From: Strigops habroptila
Taxonomy: Eukaryota; Chordata; Aves; Psittaciformes; Psittacidae
Direction: 5' to 3'
DNA length: 64,000 bases
Assembly: GCF_004027225.2 (NCBI RefSeq)
Contig: NC_044277.2
Location: forward strand, 89,726,283 to 89,790,282
In this document: positions 25,709 to 36,670 of the stretch, one piece after another
Position numbering within the stretch: the stretch's first letter is position 1
How the letters are laid out: every line of letters begins with the position of its first letter
Notes under the pieces: generated by a model
Told to the model about the DNA's origin: nothing
The model's input: only the letters and a program-made list of their open reading frames with translations
Database searches by the model: none
Program-made: the position numbers and the translations under genes

Positions 25709-28198
25709 GGCACAGAGCTGGACTTCAATTATCACAAAGTCTCTTGCCTTTCAAGTGTGTGGAAGATACTAGTTATTCTTGGATGTACATGTATTCTAAA
25801 TCCAAATCTACCATAGCTTCAGCCATGAAGTCTGAATGTATATAATGGGGCCTGGAATAGGATTTGACTCACTTTCCCTTAGGTGTCCTCAGTGAAGATG
25901 TTTCCACTTCAGGTTTCTGACTAGCCTGGCATGTATCAGTGGAGAAAACCAGTCATTTTAAGAGCAGGGTTCACCTAATCTTAGACATTTTCCTTGGGAT
26001 AATATAAACCTTGCCTTATTTTCTCTACTGATTATGAAAGCTTAGACAGCTAACTTGAGTGAAAGATGCCTGTGCTAATGGCATTTGTTTAAATAGGGGA
26101 ATTGCATGAAAAGAGAGATGGGACCTAATTCAGGAAAGGGAGTAACTTCCCCCAAATAGGTCAAGTTGTAATCCAAAGTTGCAAATGTGCAGATTCCATC
26201 TTGGCTGTAGCCTGCTTTGGAGAGACATCAGCTTTGATCTTGAAGTTCTACTTGAAAGAAGTTATGCTTTGGGGCATGGAAAGAAAGACCTCTTATTTGA
26301 CAGAGCTGAGGAGGCTGATGCTCAGGAGCAGCAGAAGCAGGCTGCTCTATAAGGGAAAGTGAGCCAAGAGTCAGCAAGATGGGCAGAGGCAGTGGCCTTG
26401 CCTATGAGAAGTAAAATACTGCAGCACACAAGCGGGGCAGGTCTGGTGACGTTCACCAGATTCAGCCAAGAGTCCAGATCGTCAGACAAGACCATGGTGA
26501 TGAGGAAGGTATGAGGCCAAGCAGGACATCCAAGTCAGCAGTCTGGATGCGAATCAGTGGGGAACGTAGCCAGCCACAGCCTCAGCCTCACTCAGCAAGT
26601 GGGCAATGGCCACATGCAAATATAGCTCCCAAAAGAAGGGAGGAGGCAGCTGTTGAGGCTTCTTTCTCAAACAGCTCCAAAGCTGGTCAGGGGTTCTCAA
26701 GCCATTCTTTCCAACAGCTGTGCCATGTCAGAGAGCCTGCCTTGAGCATAGCCAACTACACGGTGTGCAGGGAGTGCATGTAGGGCCATGGCTGTTGGTA
26801 CCTAGCTCTCACTTAGGCTTGAACAGGATTAAGAAACAAGGAACCCTTTCTTTCCATTGTGTACAAGGGTGTGAAGTCCCTTAGAAAAACTAAGGGCAAA
26901 AAATGACTTCTGTCCAGTAGGCAGGATGAAGGCTTTAGTATCATCGTAATAGGGGAGTTGCCCATCGCAGACTGAGCATAGCACTTTTCTGCAGCCATGA
27001 GTCTGATTGGTGGAAGGGGTCCTAAGACTCACGCCCTCTCTTGGCACCTTTAGCAACTCCGCACCACAACCTGACAGGGCAGGCTGAACATCGTGCAGCC
27101 GGGATACCATTTAGGGCTGCATGCGTCCACCTTTGCACTACAGTCAGACCCTCTGGTCCCTGCTGGGACTCCAGGTTCTGCTCTCGGGTGACTTCTGCCT
27201 CAAGGATAAAAAAAATCTTTAATTTTCGGGAGACATGTGCATCCACTTCTCCAGTCTTATCTCCTTTTGCACCAGCAGGGCACAGCAGCTTAAAGTTAAC
27301 TGCATTAATTGAGTATTTCCAAGATGCTCCTACATACCTTGAAATGCTTGCCAGTCCATTTGGCAGGACACACTCTGCTTATTTAAAAAACTGAACAAAA
27401 CTCTCTTGAAGGTTTATCTTAAACTATCTTTTGTATCTATAAATAATTTACAGATCCACTTACATTAGGTATGCTTTTACTGGTTGCAACAGTCCTGCAA
27501 TCTAGTTGATGAATGTAAGGTGTGAGTAAAAAATGTTAAGTAGAAAAAATATGGAAAAAAAAATATAGCACATACAGCCAAGGATCACAGATGCACAAGA
27601 CTATATAGACAGATAGGGGATGATTGTTCAAAAGACTTCAGCAAATCCTTCTTCTTGATCAGTTTTAAAGGTTTAATAAAATACTCCCAGGTACAGTTTT
27701 AATTCCACATTTTCCTCTTGCACTCTATCTTCAAAATATAGTTACTTCACTCTACTTCACTTTTGTTCATTTATGTTAATTCCCACAGTGCTGGCTCATC
27801 CTACATGTTTGACTTTAATCACTGCTGACTACTCAGTGCTACTTCGCTTCTGCTTTTGCATATTGAACGTCCAGCATTTTACAAAAGTGTATTGCTGCAG
27901 TATCCCCAGATCCTAATCCAAAAGGTTTCCACTGAAGATGTTCCTTGGCTAAAGTACATTAGGATACTCCATCCACCAAAATTTTATGATTAATCATCCT
28001 GTAGATCAACATATTTTCAAACTTGTGCCATTTTGCAGGTCTTTTTTATTCATGTGATGTCACTAACTCTTAGACTAATAACATTAATAACAGAAGAATT
28101 AGTAGCAGCAAATGTGCATTTCTGATGCAATTTATCTCCCCTTAAATCCAATGAAGTAACTGTTTAACATCAATCTTTCCTCATCTTTTTTAAACTCT

Positions 28199-28210
28199 CC
28201 CCCCCCCCCC
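28199..28210 (+). repeat. Poly-C tract (12 C)
   Basis: A run of twelve C is followed by A and CCCC, inside an AT-rich intron. Confidence 0.9.
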
Positions 28211-28645
28211 ACCCCTTCTCACCTCCTACTCTGGCATATCCCCAATATTGTGAATTTAGGAACAGGCAACTGAGTGCCAGGATCACAGTCTCTGGCTTTG
28301 CAGAGTCAGGCAGCCTAGCTTCGCCAATTGCATAAAAATAGCTCACGATGAGTTGCAGTAACTGTACTTCAGCTACTTTTTGTTCATTTATTTCAATATC
28401 CAGTCAGCCAAATTCAAGTCAGAAGAAATAATGATCTTCTAATTCTTCACGGCATATCTGAATAAAACTAGGATATTTCAGATCCAATTCTCTATACCCC
28501 TAAATATAGAAAACTTCAGAAAACCTATGCGTGAATCACTCTTGAAAGATTGCATTCTGAAAACTAAATCTACTTTTTTTCTACTAAAAATTAATTTTAA
28601 ATAACTAAGCCTCTTCTTGCCCCTATTTCATAATAATTTAGCCGG

Positions 28646-28671
28646 TTTATTTATTTATTTATTTATTTATA
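28646..28671 (+). repeat. (TTTA)n microsatellite
   Basis: About six perfect TTTA units. Intronic, no associated gene feature. Confidence 0.9.
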
Positions 28672-29597
28672 ATAGTCTGCTTTCTGAAACCTATGCTTTT
28701 GGACACAACAGCAGAGGAACAAGCACGTTTCCTTTAAAATGTACCAAAAAATGCTAGTTAGACATATTGCAGACATTTACCCAAATATCACAAACCAGCA
28801 TAATGAGCGTGCGTGAAAGTGGATATCCTTTTGCACGTGTACTATTGTTTGCAACCCTCAGGCCTGTGTTTGAATACTATGCATCTAAGTACTTTCAGAT
28901 TACTGGTGTCCATCAAAGCAGTGTCAAAGATCTCAACAGCTTTGCTTTAGAGACATGGAGCAATCCATATGCATGTGCTTCTGCATTTATCTGGGAGACA
29001 CAAAGCCTATAAATCATTCTTCATAAATACAAATCTTGTTCTCTCCAGTGCTTGCACACACATTCTGCTCTCTTCCTCTACCTGACAGTCGTGCCTCATT
29101 TTCCATCTACTGGCATCCATTCAAATGTTGTTCTTTTAATCCAGTTTGCAATTTAAAAATAAGACAACAGTGGAACTTGGGCATTAAATCAAGACCAAAC
29201 AATCTATTTTCCAGGTAAAACTTTGCCATTTTGGACCCATTGATTGGTCTGGCCTATTACAGAAGAATATTTGCAATATAATATTTCTGTTTTTTTTTTT
29301 AGCATACGCCTGGAATAATCACGTTCTAAGGTGGCCATCAAATGTACCCAACATAGCATTTTTAAAGCTTACGTTTGGCGCAAACATACATTTCTGTGTG
29401 GCATTAGCTACATGGTGAGCCCTTTCCACAGAAGCGTGAAGGAGGAGAACTGAGTAACAAGCTCATGTTTCTCTAACAAAAAAAAGGTATCAAGAAAGAA
29501 TCCTAATTAATCAGGAACAGCAGCACAGCAATTAAAATATTTTCATAGGTATTCTGCAAAATTGTTCAAAACTTGTCCTGAGAAATGAGATTTTACT

Positions 29598-29621
29598 AAA
29601 AAAAAAAAAAAAAAAAAAAAA
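29598..29621 (+). repeat. Poly-A tract (24 A)
   Basis: Twenty-four uninterrupted A. I see no retroposed gene or SINE body upstream, so it is listed as a homopolymer rather than the tail of an insertion. Confidence 0.9.
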
Positions 29622-32600
29622 GCCTTAAAGATTACTGATGTAAACCAGATTCCTTTATAGTTATTTCCACGTCACCTGAAGTTACTTGTGATTATATGCT
29701 TCAGAAACATACCCCTTGCAATGCATGTAGGTGTGGACATCTCCAACAGAAACATTTCAGCACTTCTCTTGTGCTAAGATTAAAATTATCAGGTCTCAAA
29801 AGATTTTGCCATTTTGAGGTAAGAATCTGCTGTTTAAATAAGGGTTTCTAGAAGAAGACCCTATTGAGCCAAAAACGACCAGGGTATCTGTGTCGCCAGT
29901 GAGATATTTTAAAAACAGTTTAATAAAAGTTAATTAATAGACGTGGATAGAAAAATATAGATTAATAATTCATGTTTTCTCTGACTAATTTTTATGAGAT
30001 GGCTTTTTACCTCACAATTTTTTCCAATTTTAAAATGTCCAAAATTTTTCTAAAAAATACAAGTCTTAAAATCAATGTTGTAACTCTACAAAACATAAAG
30101 CTAGTTCTTGGCAAACAAATTAGTAGTAATATTTTTATTAAAATATGTGGAAATGTATTTTAACAGAAAAATTGGAAGCCGTCAAAAATTCTTTGCAAAC
30201 TGCCCCCCATGTTTTCAGTAAATTCAAATGTCATTCAAAACCTGGGTGACCTCTAGTTTTAACTAAATATGTTGAAATTGTATGTTCAAAATTCTTCTAA
30301 CCATGGAATATAATAATTTACGTATTTCATATTCCCTTCTCCCAAATGCATACTTGTGTTGTACTTCCATAACAGACAATATTTTGAGACAACAAATGTC
30401 AGACTCTATACAATCAGTTCTAAGGTGTCATTACATTCATTACGGCATTTCTATTTCTTAGGTATTTTTCCTCCATAAGCAATCTTTTCCCTTTCTAACA
30501 AATACCAGGCAAGAAGTTGACACAATGTGCCAATCGTGGGGCAACACTATGAGGAACAATGCAGAGAATGAAAGAATTTAACCACAATGACTGATTTGCC
30601 TTCCGTATCCTGTTAGAGTTGCTGCTGAAAAGGAGTTTTCGGACACTGGTCTCAAACGCATTTGCAGTGTAAGGGGGCCCCTTAATGTGTATCACAATGT
30701 CATTCCTTTACTCCATGACCTTCGAGAGGACGCTTTCACATTTTCCTGAAAAACCATCTCCTAAAAATGCATCCCGGAGACTGAGCTGCTTTGTGGAGAG
30801 CAGCTCAAAGTAGAGATACTGCTGGGTTATCTGGGATGGACCCAATGGTCACATTGGGCAACTGTTGACAGCTTTGCTAAGAAATATTTGGTAAATCATT
30901 CTTGTAATAAGGAGTGCTATGGATTACAGTTAGGAAAAGAGGTAAATTCATCGCATACACAAATATTCAGCATCACTGTATGTATACCAGAATATGATCA
31001 GCGATACTTTCCAGTTCTGTGGCTGCATAAGAATCGATCTTAGGTTTTTATTGCAAAATATTTTAATATTTACTAGCTTCCTCTGAGTTTTTTCCAATGT
31101 TTACTTCAAATTTCCAGTCATTCTTGAAAACTCCTTTTGGTAATACACGTAAAGGAGAGATAATCACGGTTGTCAAAATAATATATAATGATTACTCCAG
31201 GAAACATTTTCCAGCATCAACCTACTTTTAGTCAAAATGAATACAAGCCAGATCCCAATATTTTGACCCAAAGGGTAAAAACTATTTATAAACAATTATA
31301 TAGAAAATCCTACTCATTTTCTGTTAACTATAAATGTATATGCAATTTGGTGTTGGTTTGGTTTTTTTTTTTCAAATAGGTTCCTGTGCTGTGATCCAGC
31401 CAACCCTGAAATGCATGGGTGCTCTTTCACTGACTTTAACTACAGCTAGATCGTTCCAGTTTAAAAACCCAAACAATCTTCATGGTTGTTTTATGAAACA
31501 TTTTTTACAATCCTGACTTTGTATACAGATAAATCTTCCTTAAGTGTAAATTTGATGATGCAGTACACAAAATTCTCCATAGCAGAAATTTTCCATTCTA
31601 TCTTCATTACTGTACATCCATATTACAAGGGAGTAATAATTTACAGTCTAGTTGCAATGTTTACTTTAGCTTAATCTAAATAGTTGACCCCATTAGATCA
31701 ATTTCAATGCTTGCCCTCTGCTTTTACTTCAAATTCAAATGCTAGATTAGAAATGAGCAAAAACTTGAATCTATTTAAAACCAGAAAACAAGTAAGTTAG
31801 ACCAGAAATAACCGCTACCTCCAGCAGCACAGATTTGCTTGTTTAGTAAACTGCATAAAGCTGCAAATTGAAAAATAGAGTGTGACAGCTTTGCTAACTC
31901 ATACTAATTATATGCTATCTTACCTAACGCTGAAGTCAGGTTTTAGCCATCTGAAGGCTTCTGATTGACAGGTATTATTTGGAACTCTAAAAAACTTTAG
32001 AAAGAAAGAATCACAGTTAGGCTGCAGAATATGCTCTTAGTCATTATCAGTCATGCTCTCCAGTCCCAGCAGGAAAATATAGTTCGTTATTAGTTATTAG
32101 AAGTGTAGTGGTTTGCAGAATCTCTAAGATAAAGACTTTTATGCCACATAATGCCCAAAGAACAAGAAACACCCAGGGTTTAGGCTCTTACAGGCTCCCA
32201 GATGAAAGTTAATAGTTGTACAATAAGGATAAGGACAGGCTTTCAAGATGAAATTCTTTTTCCAACCATATATGAGGTGGAGGGGAAAGAAACACAGTGA
32301 GAAGGTACTTGTGCATGGTGCTCATGCTTTCAGTGAACAGCCAGATCCATCTAGCGTTTGTGATAATCTTTTTCTACTCGGAGAATTGAGGTGGATGTAT
32401 TTATAGAGGCTCTTCTGTTTGTGATTTGTAATTTATAGGCTTAGCACCCAAAGCATTCAACAGCCACTCATAATTACATTTCACATAAAAATCGCCTACA
32501 TTAGAAGGAAGTTATCGAAACTTAAGTTCAAGTGCTGAATACTTAGGCAATGCCAGAATGAAGGTGGCCTCTGCAACATTAATTCAGTCTCCTTACACAT

Positions 32601-33445
32601 ATGTATTATAGTGTGGTTTCTAGTTGCATGATGACACAAATTTTTCACTATCCTACTATTTGCTTTATCAGTGCATGGAGTGGGCAGTGTTACTTAGTGA
32701 GCCAATATTAAATATTTTGATCTCTCCTCCTTGAAGGCCTGGCCCAAGCCATTTAAACCCTCTTCAGAAGATAGAAATCTTAATTTCCTCATGGGCTTTT
32801 CATCGGTGTTTCACTAAAGTATATGAATACTTTACACATATTAATGAATTTATCTCTTCATGAAATCCCTATTGAAAGAAAATGATGATTCTCCCTGTTC
32901 TACAACTAAGACATAAAGTGATCAAGAGCAAAAGTAGCTGTTAATTTTGAATACCCAAATCAAGACAACAAGAAACTGAGTTTTGGAATAGTTGCTGTAG
33001 CCACCATATCATGTGTCCCAAGCACAGCTTCCACCAATTTCTGCAAATCAAGAAAACAAATACTTCCATTACTCTGGCATCACAGCCTCAAAAACAGTAT
33101 TCAGAAAAAGACTGCAGCTATTGAGAAGCTCTGAAAAGAGTGGTTTAAGTGGCAAAACAGGAACTTTGAACAAGCAATCTGTGGCAGGAACAGAGCTATA
33201 ACCTGTGTCTTTGGGGTGTACAACAGAGAAATCTTTTTTTCTTTTTGGAATCATTCAGGGCAGCCCTTAAGTTCTGCAGCACCTGAGGCAGCGACCTTAC
33301 AGCAAACAGCCTCTTGTACCTGCTACAGATCCTCTTTTCCGTTGAGTGATTTTCTTTCTCTTTCCTTCTCTCTTTTTTTTTTCCTCCCTTTTCCTCCCCT
33401 TTCCCATTTCTCCCGCTATCCTCTTCATTTGTTCCTTCTTACCAG

Positions 33446-33592
33446 CTCGTCGGGCAACGCTTCTCACCGTGCCCACTCTGATGACAGCGTCTTCTGAAGA
33501 TGACATAGACCGGAGACCCATCAGAAGACTTCGGTCTAAGAGTGACACTCCTTACTTGGAAGAAGCTAGGATCTGCTTCAACCTTGATAATG
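33446..33592 (+). CDS. PHACTR1: PHACTR1 exon A (first copy of the duplicated exon)
   Basis: This 147-bp internal exon is preceded by a roughly 90-base pyrimidine-rich tract and CTTACCAG, and ends at the donor AATG/GTAAGA. It enters and leaves in phase 1, so it is a symmetric cassette of 49 codons' length. Joined to the first coding exon it reads [13 protein letters not shown], then [19 protein letters not shown], then [17 protein letters not shown]. This corresponds to the human PHACTR1 segment just N-terminal to the first RPEL region, recalled from memory. It is basic and serine-rich. Compared with the human segment it has T, L, E and C where human has A, V, A and S. It sits in ordinary-GC sequence, 1.75 kb upstream of a second copy. 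An internal in-frame ATG precedes TASSEDD and could serve as a start in a shorter transcript. Confidence 0.92.
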
Positions 33593-35344
33593 GTAAGACC
33601 ACCCCAAACACCACATGATGTTAATTAAAGACTTTTTTTTGAGATGCAGATGGACCAGATGGTACCTCCTCCTTCACAAGTAGTATGGTGGTTCACCAGA
33701 CATGCAAAGATGTCACGGCTGTCTAACTACAAGCACCTGCATATGTATGAACAGGGATCCTTCTCAAAATTCTCCTGCAAGTACTAACTATTTTCCCCTC
33801 TTTTAGCTAGGGTGAGCCTGTGAGGTCAGAGCAAAAGAGAATGGCTTTGCAAACAAGATAAAAATATAACTTATCCACTCCAGGCATCCAAAACCATGAA
33901 AGTTCTTGTGAACATTCATGAAGGGGATAGAGGTAACAGCAGACTTCAGCTGAACCCAACATCATGACCATGGAAGAACATTCAGCACACCCCAAAACCT
34001 CTATAGGTTCAATTTGCAAAAGTGTAACGGAAAACTCTTGATTCTACAGGAATGACTAACACAGCTGTCATCCAAAATTCAGACCAGCTAATGCTACTAT
34101 CAGAGCCTTCAGAGTTACTGAGCCCTGGCATTCTCTGGGTCCTTTTTTCTCATTGAGGTTGACCAAAACAATAGATTTGGAAGTACTGAAACTTAGTGAC
34201 TTTAAGCAGACCGGATTTTCTTTAAAAAATCTGTGTTCAATGGGATGAACCAGTATGCTCCCTGGACATACTGTAATTGTTTAACTCTCACTTTGTGTAG
34301 TACTTTTGTGCTACACCCTTTTTTTTTTTTAATAGCATTTTTGTATTACACACCAACATCTAGAGGTCCCAACTGAAAACTGGCGCCCCAATGTGGCAGG
34401 CAGCCTACAACCACAGAGTAAGACTTTCTACATGAGAGCTGATTACTAAATAGAGAAGACAGAATAGGGGAGAAGCAGCAAAATATTGGACCCCACTTTG
34501 CAGCTGGAGAATGGATTCACTGATTTTGCCAGTGCTCACGAGTTTTTTTTCAAAGACCTGCCACAATAACTTGTGTATACGAGTCTCAAGCTTTAAGTGA
34601 TGGCTAGTTTAAAACATTGAGTGTAGGCCCTCAGTCTCCCTAGCATTTTAAAGCGCGCCTGGCCCTTGGCGCACCACTGTGGTTTAGTTAATGGTTTGCC
34701 CAAGGGAAGAGGAGGAGGAAGTGAAGGAATGAGCCCTTAGACTTTCCACACGTCTCGATCCAGCCACGCTTTGAATTTTGTGCCCCCTAGCCTAGAAGAG
34801 AGCGTTTCAGGGTGCCCAAGACTGGGGCAGAGGTGCCAGGTCTGCTGCAGGGGCGGGCATCTCCGTCAGCCGGGCCATGGTTGGCGGCATGTGCAACCTC
34901 AACCAGGCCACGGTGCTTGGCGGGGGGCAGCCGTCACCTCCGCCGGGACCCTGCCCTGGGGGCGTGAAACCACCTCCGCCGGAGGTGCGGGTGACCCTCC
35001 GGCGCGACCCTGGCCAGAGCCTCCCCTGGGCTGGGGGCGGGGACACACCGCTCCGGTCCCCGGAGCGAAGGTCGCCGCCCTGAGGCGAGCGGCCGCTGCG
35101 GGATCGGCCGGCGGAGGCGCTGCCAGTGGGCAGGGGCAGGGGCAGCGGGCAGGACCGCCGCGGCCGCTCCCGTCCGTAGATCCTTGACGGGTTTTCCCTG
35201 TCTCTCTCCCTCCCTCCGCTCCTTTCTCCCTTTCCCTCTCTCCTTCCCCGTCCGCCCCTCCCCCTCCCCGCGCCTCTCCCCTCATTTCCTCCCGCCCGCC
35301 CCCTCCTCGCCCGGCCACCCCACACGGCCGCTCGCCCTCGCCAG
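33593..35344 (+). other. PHACTR1: Intron between the duplicated exons A and B
   Basis: The 1,752-bp intron runs from GTAAGA to CTCGCCAG. The first kilobase is AT-rich with no recognised feature. From about 34,640 it turns GC-rich and merges into the CpG island around exon B. Just before each exon the intron shows related text: an AGATCC block, a TTGA..G.TTTT block and a long C/T-rich tract. This indicates that the duplication included upstream intronic flank. Confidence 0.75.
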
Positions 35345-35720
35345 CTCGCCGGCCACGCCTGCTCACCGTGCCCACATTAATGGCGGCATCTTCTGAGGAG
35401 GACATCGACCGCAGACCCATCCGCCGCGTCCGCTCAAGAGCGACACCCCCTACCTCGCCGAGGCCCGCAATCTCCTTCAACCTCGACACAGGTGAGGATG
35501 GCCCGGCACGGCGCGGGGGGCTGCCCGCCTCGCTCACCGCCGCCCGCGGACCGGCCGCGGCTGCCCCGCGGCGGGGGGAGCAGGAGGGAAGGGGCCGCCC
35601 CCGGCGCCGCGGCCTCTTCCCCCGCCAGCGCCGGCGGGCTCCCCGGCCCTCTCCTGGTGCCCGCTTCTTCGCACCTCCCTGCGCTCCCCTTACCCCGCTG
35701 GCTCCCACTTCACTATTCGG
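34840..35720. promoter_or_regulatory. CpG island surrounding exon B
   Basis: CG dinucleotides are dense and GC content is very high from roughly 34,840 to 35,720, unlike the flanks. Exon B lies inside it. CpG islands of this kind often mark promoters or poised developmental regulatory DNA. Whether transcription starts here, giving a PHACTR1 isoform beginning near exon B, is inference. No TATA box or defined start is evident. The boundaries are by eye. Confidence 0.75.
35345..35491 (+). CDS. PHACTR1: PHACTR1 exon B (second copy, with compensating frameshifts)
   Basis: This is a 147-bp exon of the same length and phases (1 in, 1 out) as exon A, with acceptor CTCGCCAG and donor ACAG/GTGAGG. It reads [13 protein letters not shown], then [18 protein letters not shown], then [11 protein letters not shown], then ISFNLDT. 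The first and last parts match exon A and human PHACTR1 closely. The middle 11 residues do not. At the DNA level that middle still matches in another frame: one base is missing after 35,435 (TCAAG for TCNAAG) and one extra A is present at 35,469-35,470 (CGCAATC for CGCATC). Outside the frameshifted part, copy B is nearer than copy A to the human segment as I recall it (MAASSE, RRVRS, ISFNL). The exon is very GC-rich at third positions, like its CpG-island setting. It could be a true alternative exon, a decaying copy, or intact with two sequencing errors. Confidence 0.85.
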
Positions 35721-36653
35721 CCCATCAAAGCCACCTCTCTGCCAGCGCTCCATCCTGAGCGGGGTACCACTTCCCCATAAGGTTCCTGGTCTGTCCCTCC
35801 TCACCAGGTTCCTCTGGCATCCCTCCTGGAGATGCTGCCCTTAGCGTTTTGCGAGTCTCTTGACCTCTCACTGTTTGCCTTCTTCCCCTAATGGGTTTGT
35901 GCCTCAAAAGTGCAAGAAACTTGCGCCTGCGTTGTCCACTTTTTCTCAGTCTCATGAGGTCCTCTGTTGCCTCGGTGTCACTTTTTGTGACTCTCCATGG
36001 GTATACAGCCTGATGCTTTCTACCAACACACGTCCAGCTCCCCACTTTCACCTCCTCCTGCCTGGTATTGGGATAAGCTTCCTGTAAGTTTCTACTTGAC
36101 CTTTCCACCCCCCTTCTCCATTCCTCGCTCCTTCCTCTCTGCCACCTTTTCCTCATGGTTCCCTTGAGATTTCAGCTGTGCCCTTCAGTTCATCCTGCAC
36201 ATGGTGACTATCCTGTTTCTTTCTTAATAGGCCTGTGGTTTTCCCTCTTTTCCTGACCTTTGCTTTCCTTATGGGCTCTGTCAACAGTAAACTACATCAG
36301 AGGTTACTTGCTCTCAAAAACAAAGGAAAAGAAAGTTCTTTATGTTGATTCTCTGCACCAAACCAGACTTCCTCTGTTCGTGGGGGTGTGTGTGGGTGAG
36401 GGAGAATCTGTGGCCAGGAAGCTCTACTGCAGCCTCTCTCATGTCCCAGCAGCAGCAGCAGCGCACAAAGTGACCCAACTGTGTAATAGTCTTTGATGCT
36501 GATCCTGTCAGCTCACTGCCAGCTGTGAAGGGAAAAGAGCTGCCTCAGAGTTGCTGCTTGCTGTGCTGCAGTCTCCCCCATCCATCCTTCCCCCCTTTCA
36601 GCTGACAGAAAGTTGGAGATTGGAGAGATGCGTTTTATCCTCTGTTTGGGGAT

Positions 36654-36670
36654 GGAGCGGATTCCGCTCC
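36654..36670 (+). repeat. Short palindrome GGAGCGGATTCCGCTCC
   Basis: Two 8-base arms are perfectly complementary around a single central T. It lies in a mixed-composition stretch with several TAAT-type motifs downstream. The GGAGCGG half recurs near 36,741. It could be a dimeric protein-binding site, but no factor is assigned. Confidence 0.7.

Larger units (their letters stand above)
21704..33445 (+). other. PHACTR1: PHACTR1 intron between first coding exon and exon A
   Basis: This 11.7-kb intron starts with GTAAGA and ends with a long pyrimidine tract and CTTACCAG. I see no further coding exon in it. It contains a local duplication at 25.57-25.71 kb, poly-C (28.2 kb), (TTTA)n (28.65 kb), poly-A (29.6 kb) and a pair of short inverted repeats near 30.8 kb, listed separately. 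The rest is unremarkable AT-rich sequence. Confidence 0.75.

Noticed and set aside
28500..28509. Perfect MEF2-type site CTAAATATAG (another at 55,780-55,789)
   Set aside because: PHACTR1 has a known MEF2-linked intronic regulatory variant in humans, but several such sites are expected by chance in 64 kb of AT-rich DNA and nothing ties these to it.
33297..33548. Minus-strand open frame over exon A with an [12 protein letters not shown] stretch, shared with the frame over exon B
   Set aside because: The shared peptide is only the antisense of the duplicated exon, so its conservation follows from the sense-strand coding sequence.
34899..35804. Long (301-codon) minus-strand open frame across exon B and its flanks
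   Set aside because: It is the antisense of the PHACTR1 exon and CpG island. GC-rich DNA lacks stop codons by chance, and the translation is low-complexity R/G-rich with no family resemblance.
35368..35844. Exon B frame staying open for over 350 bases past the donor
   Set aside because: The extension is proline/arginine-rich CpG-island sequence. The donor ACAG/GTGAGG matches the position of exon A's donor exactly, so the extension is intron.
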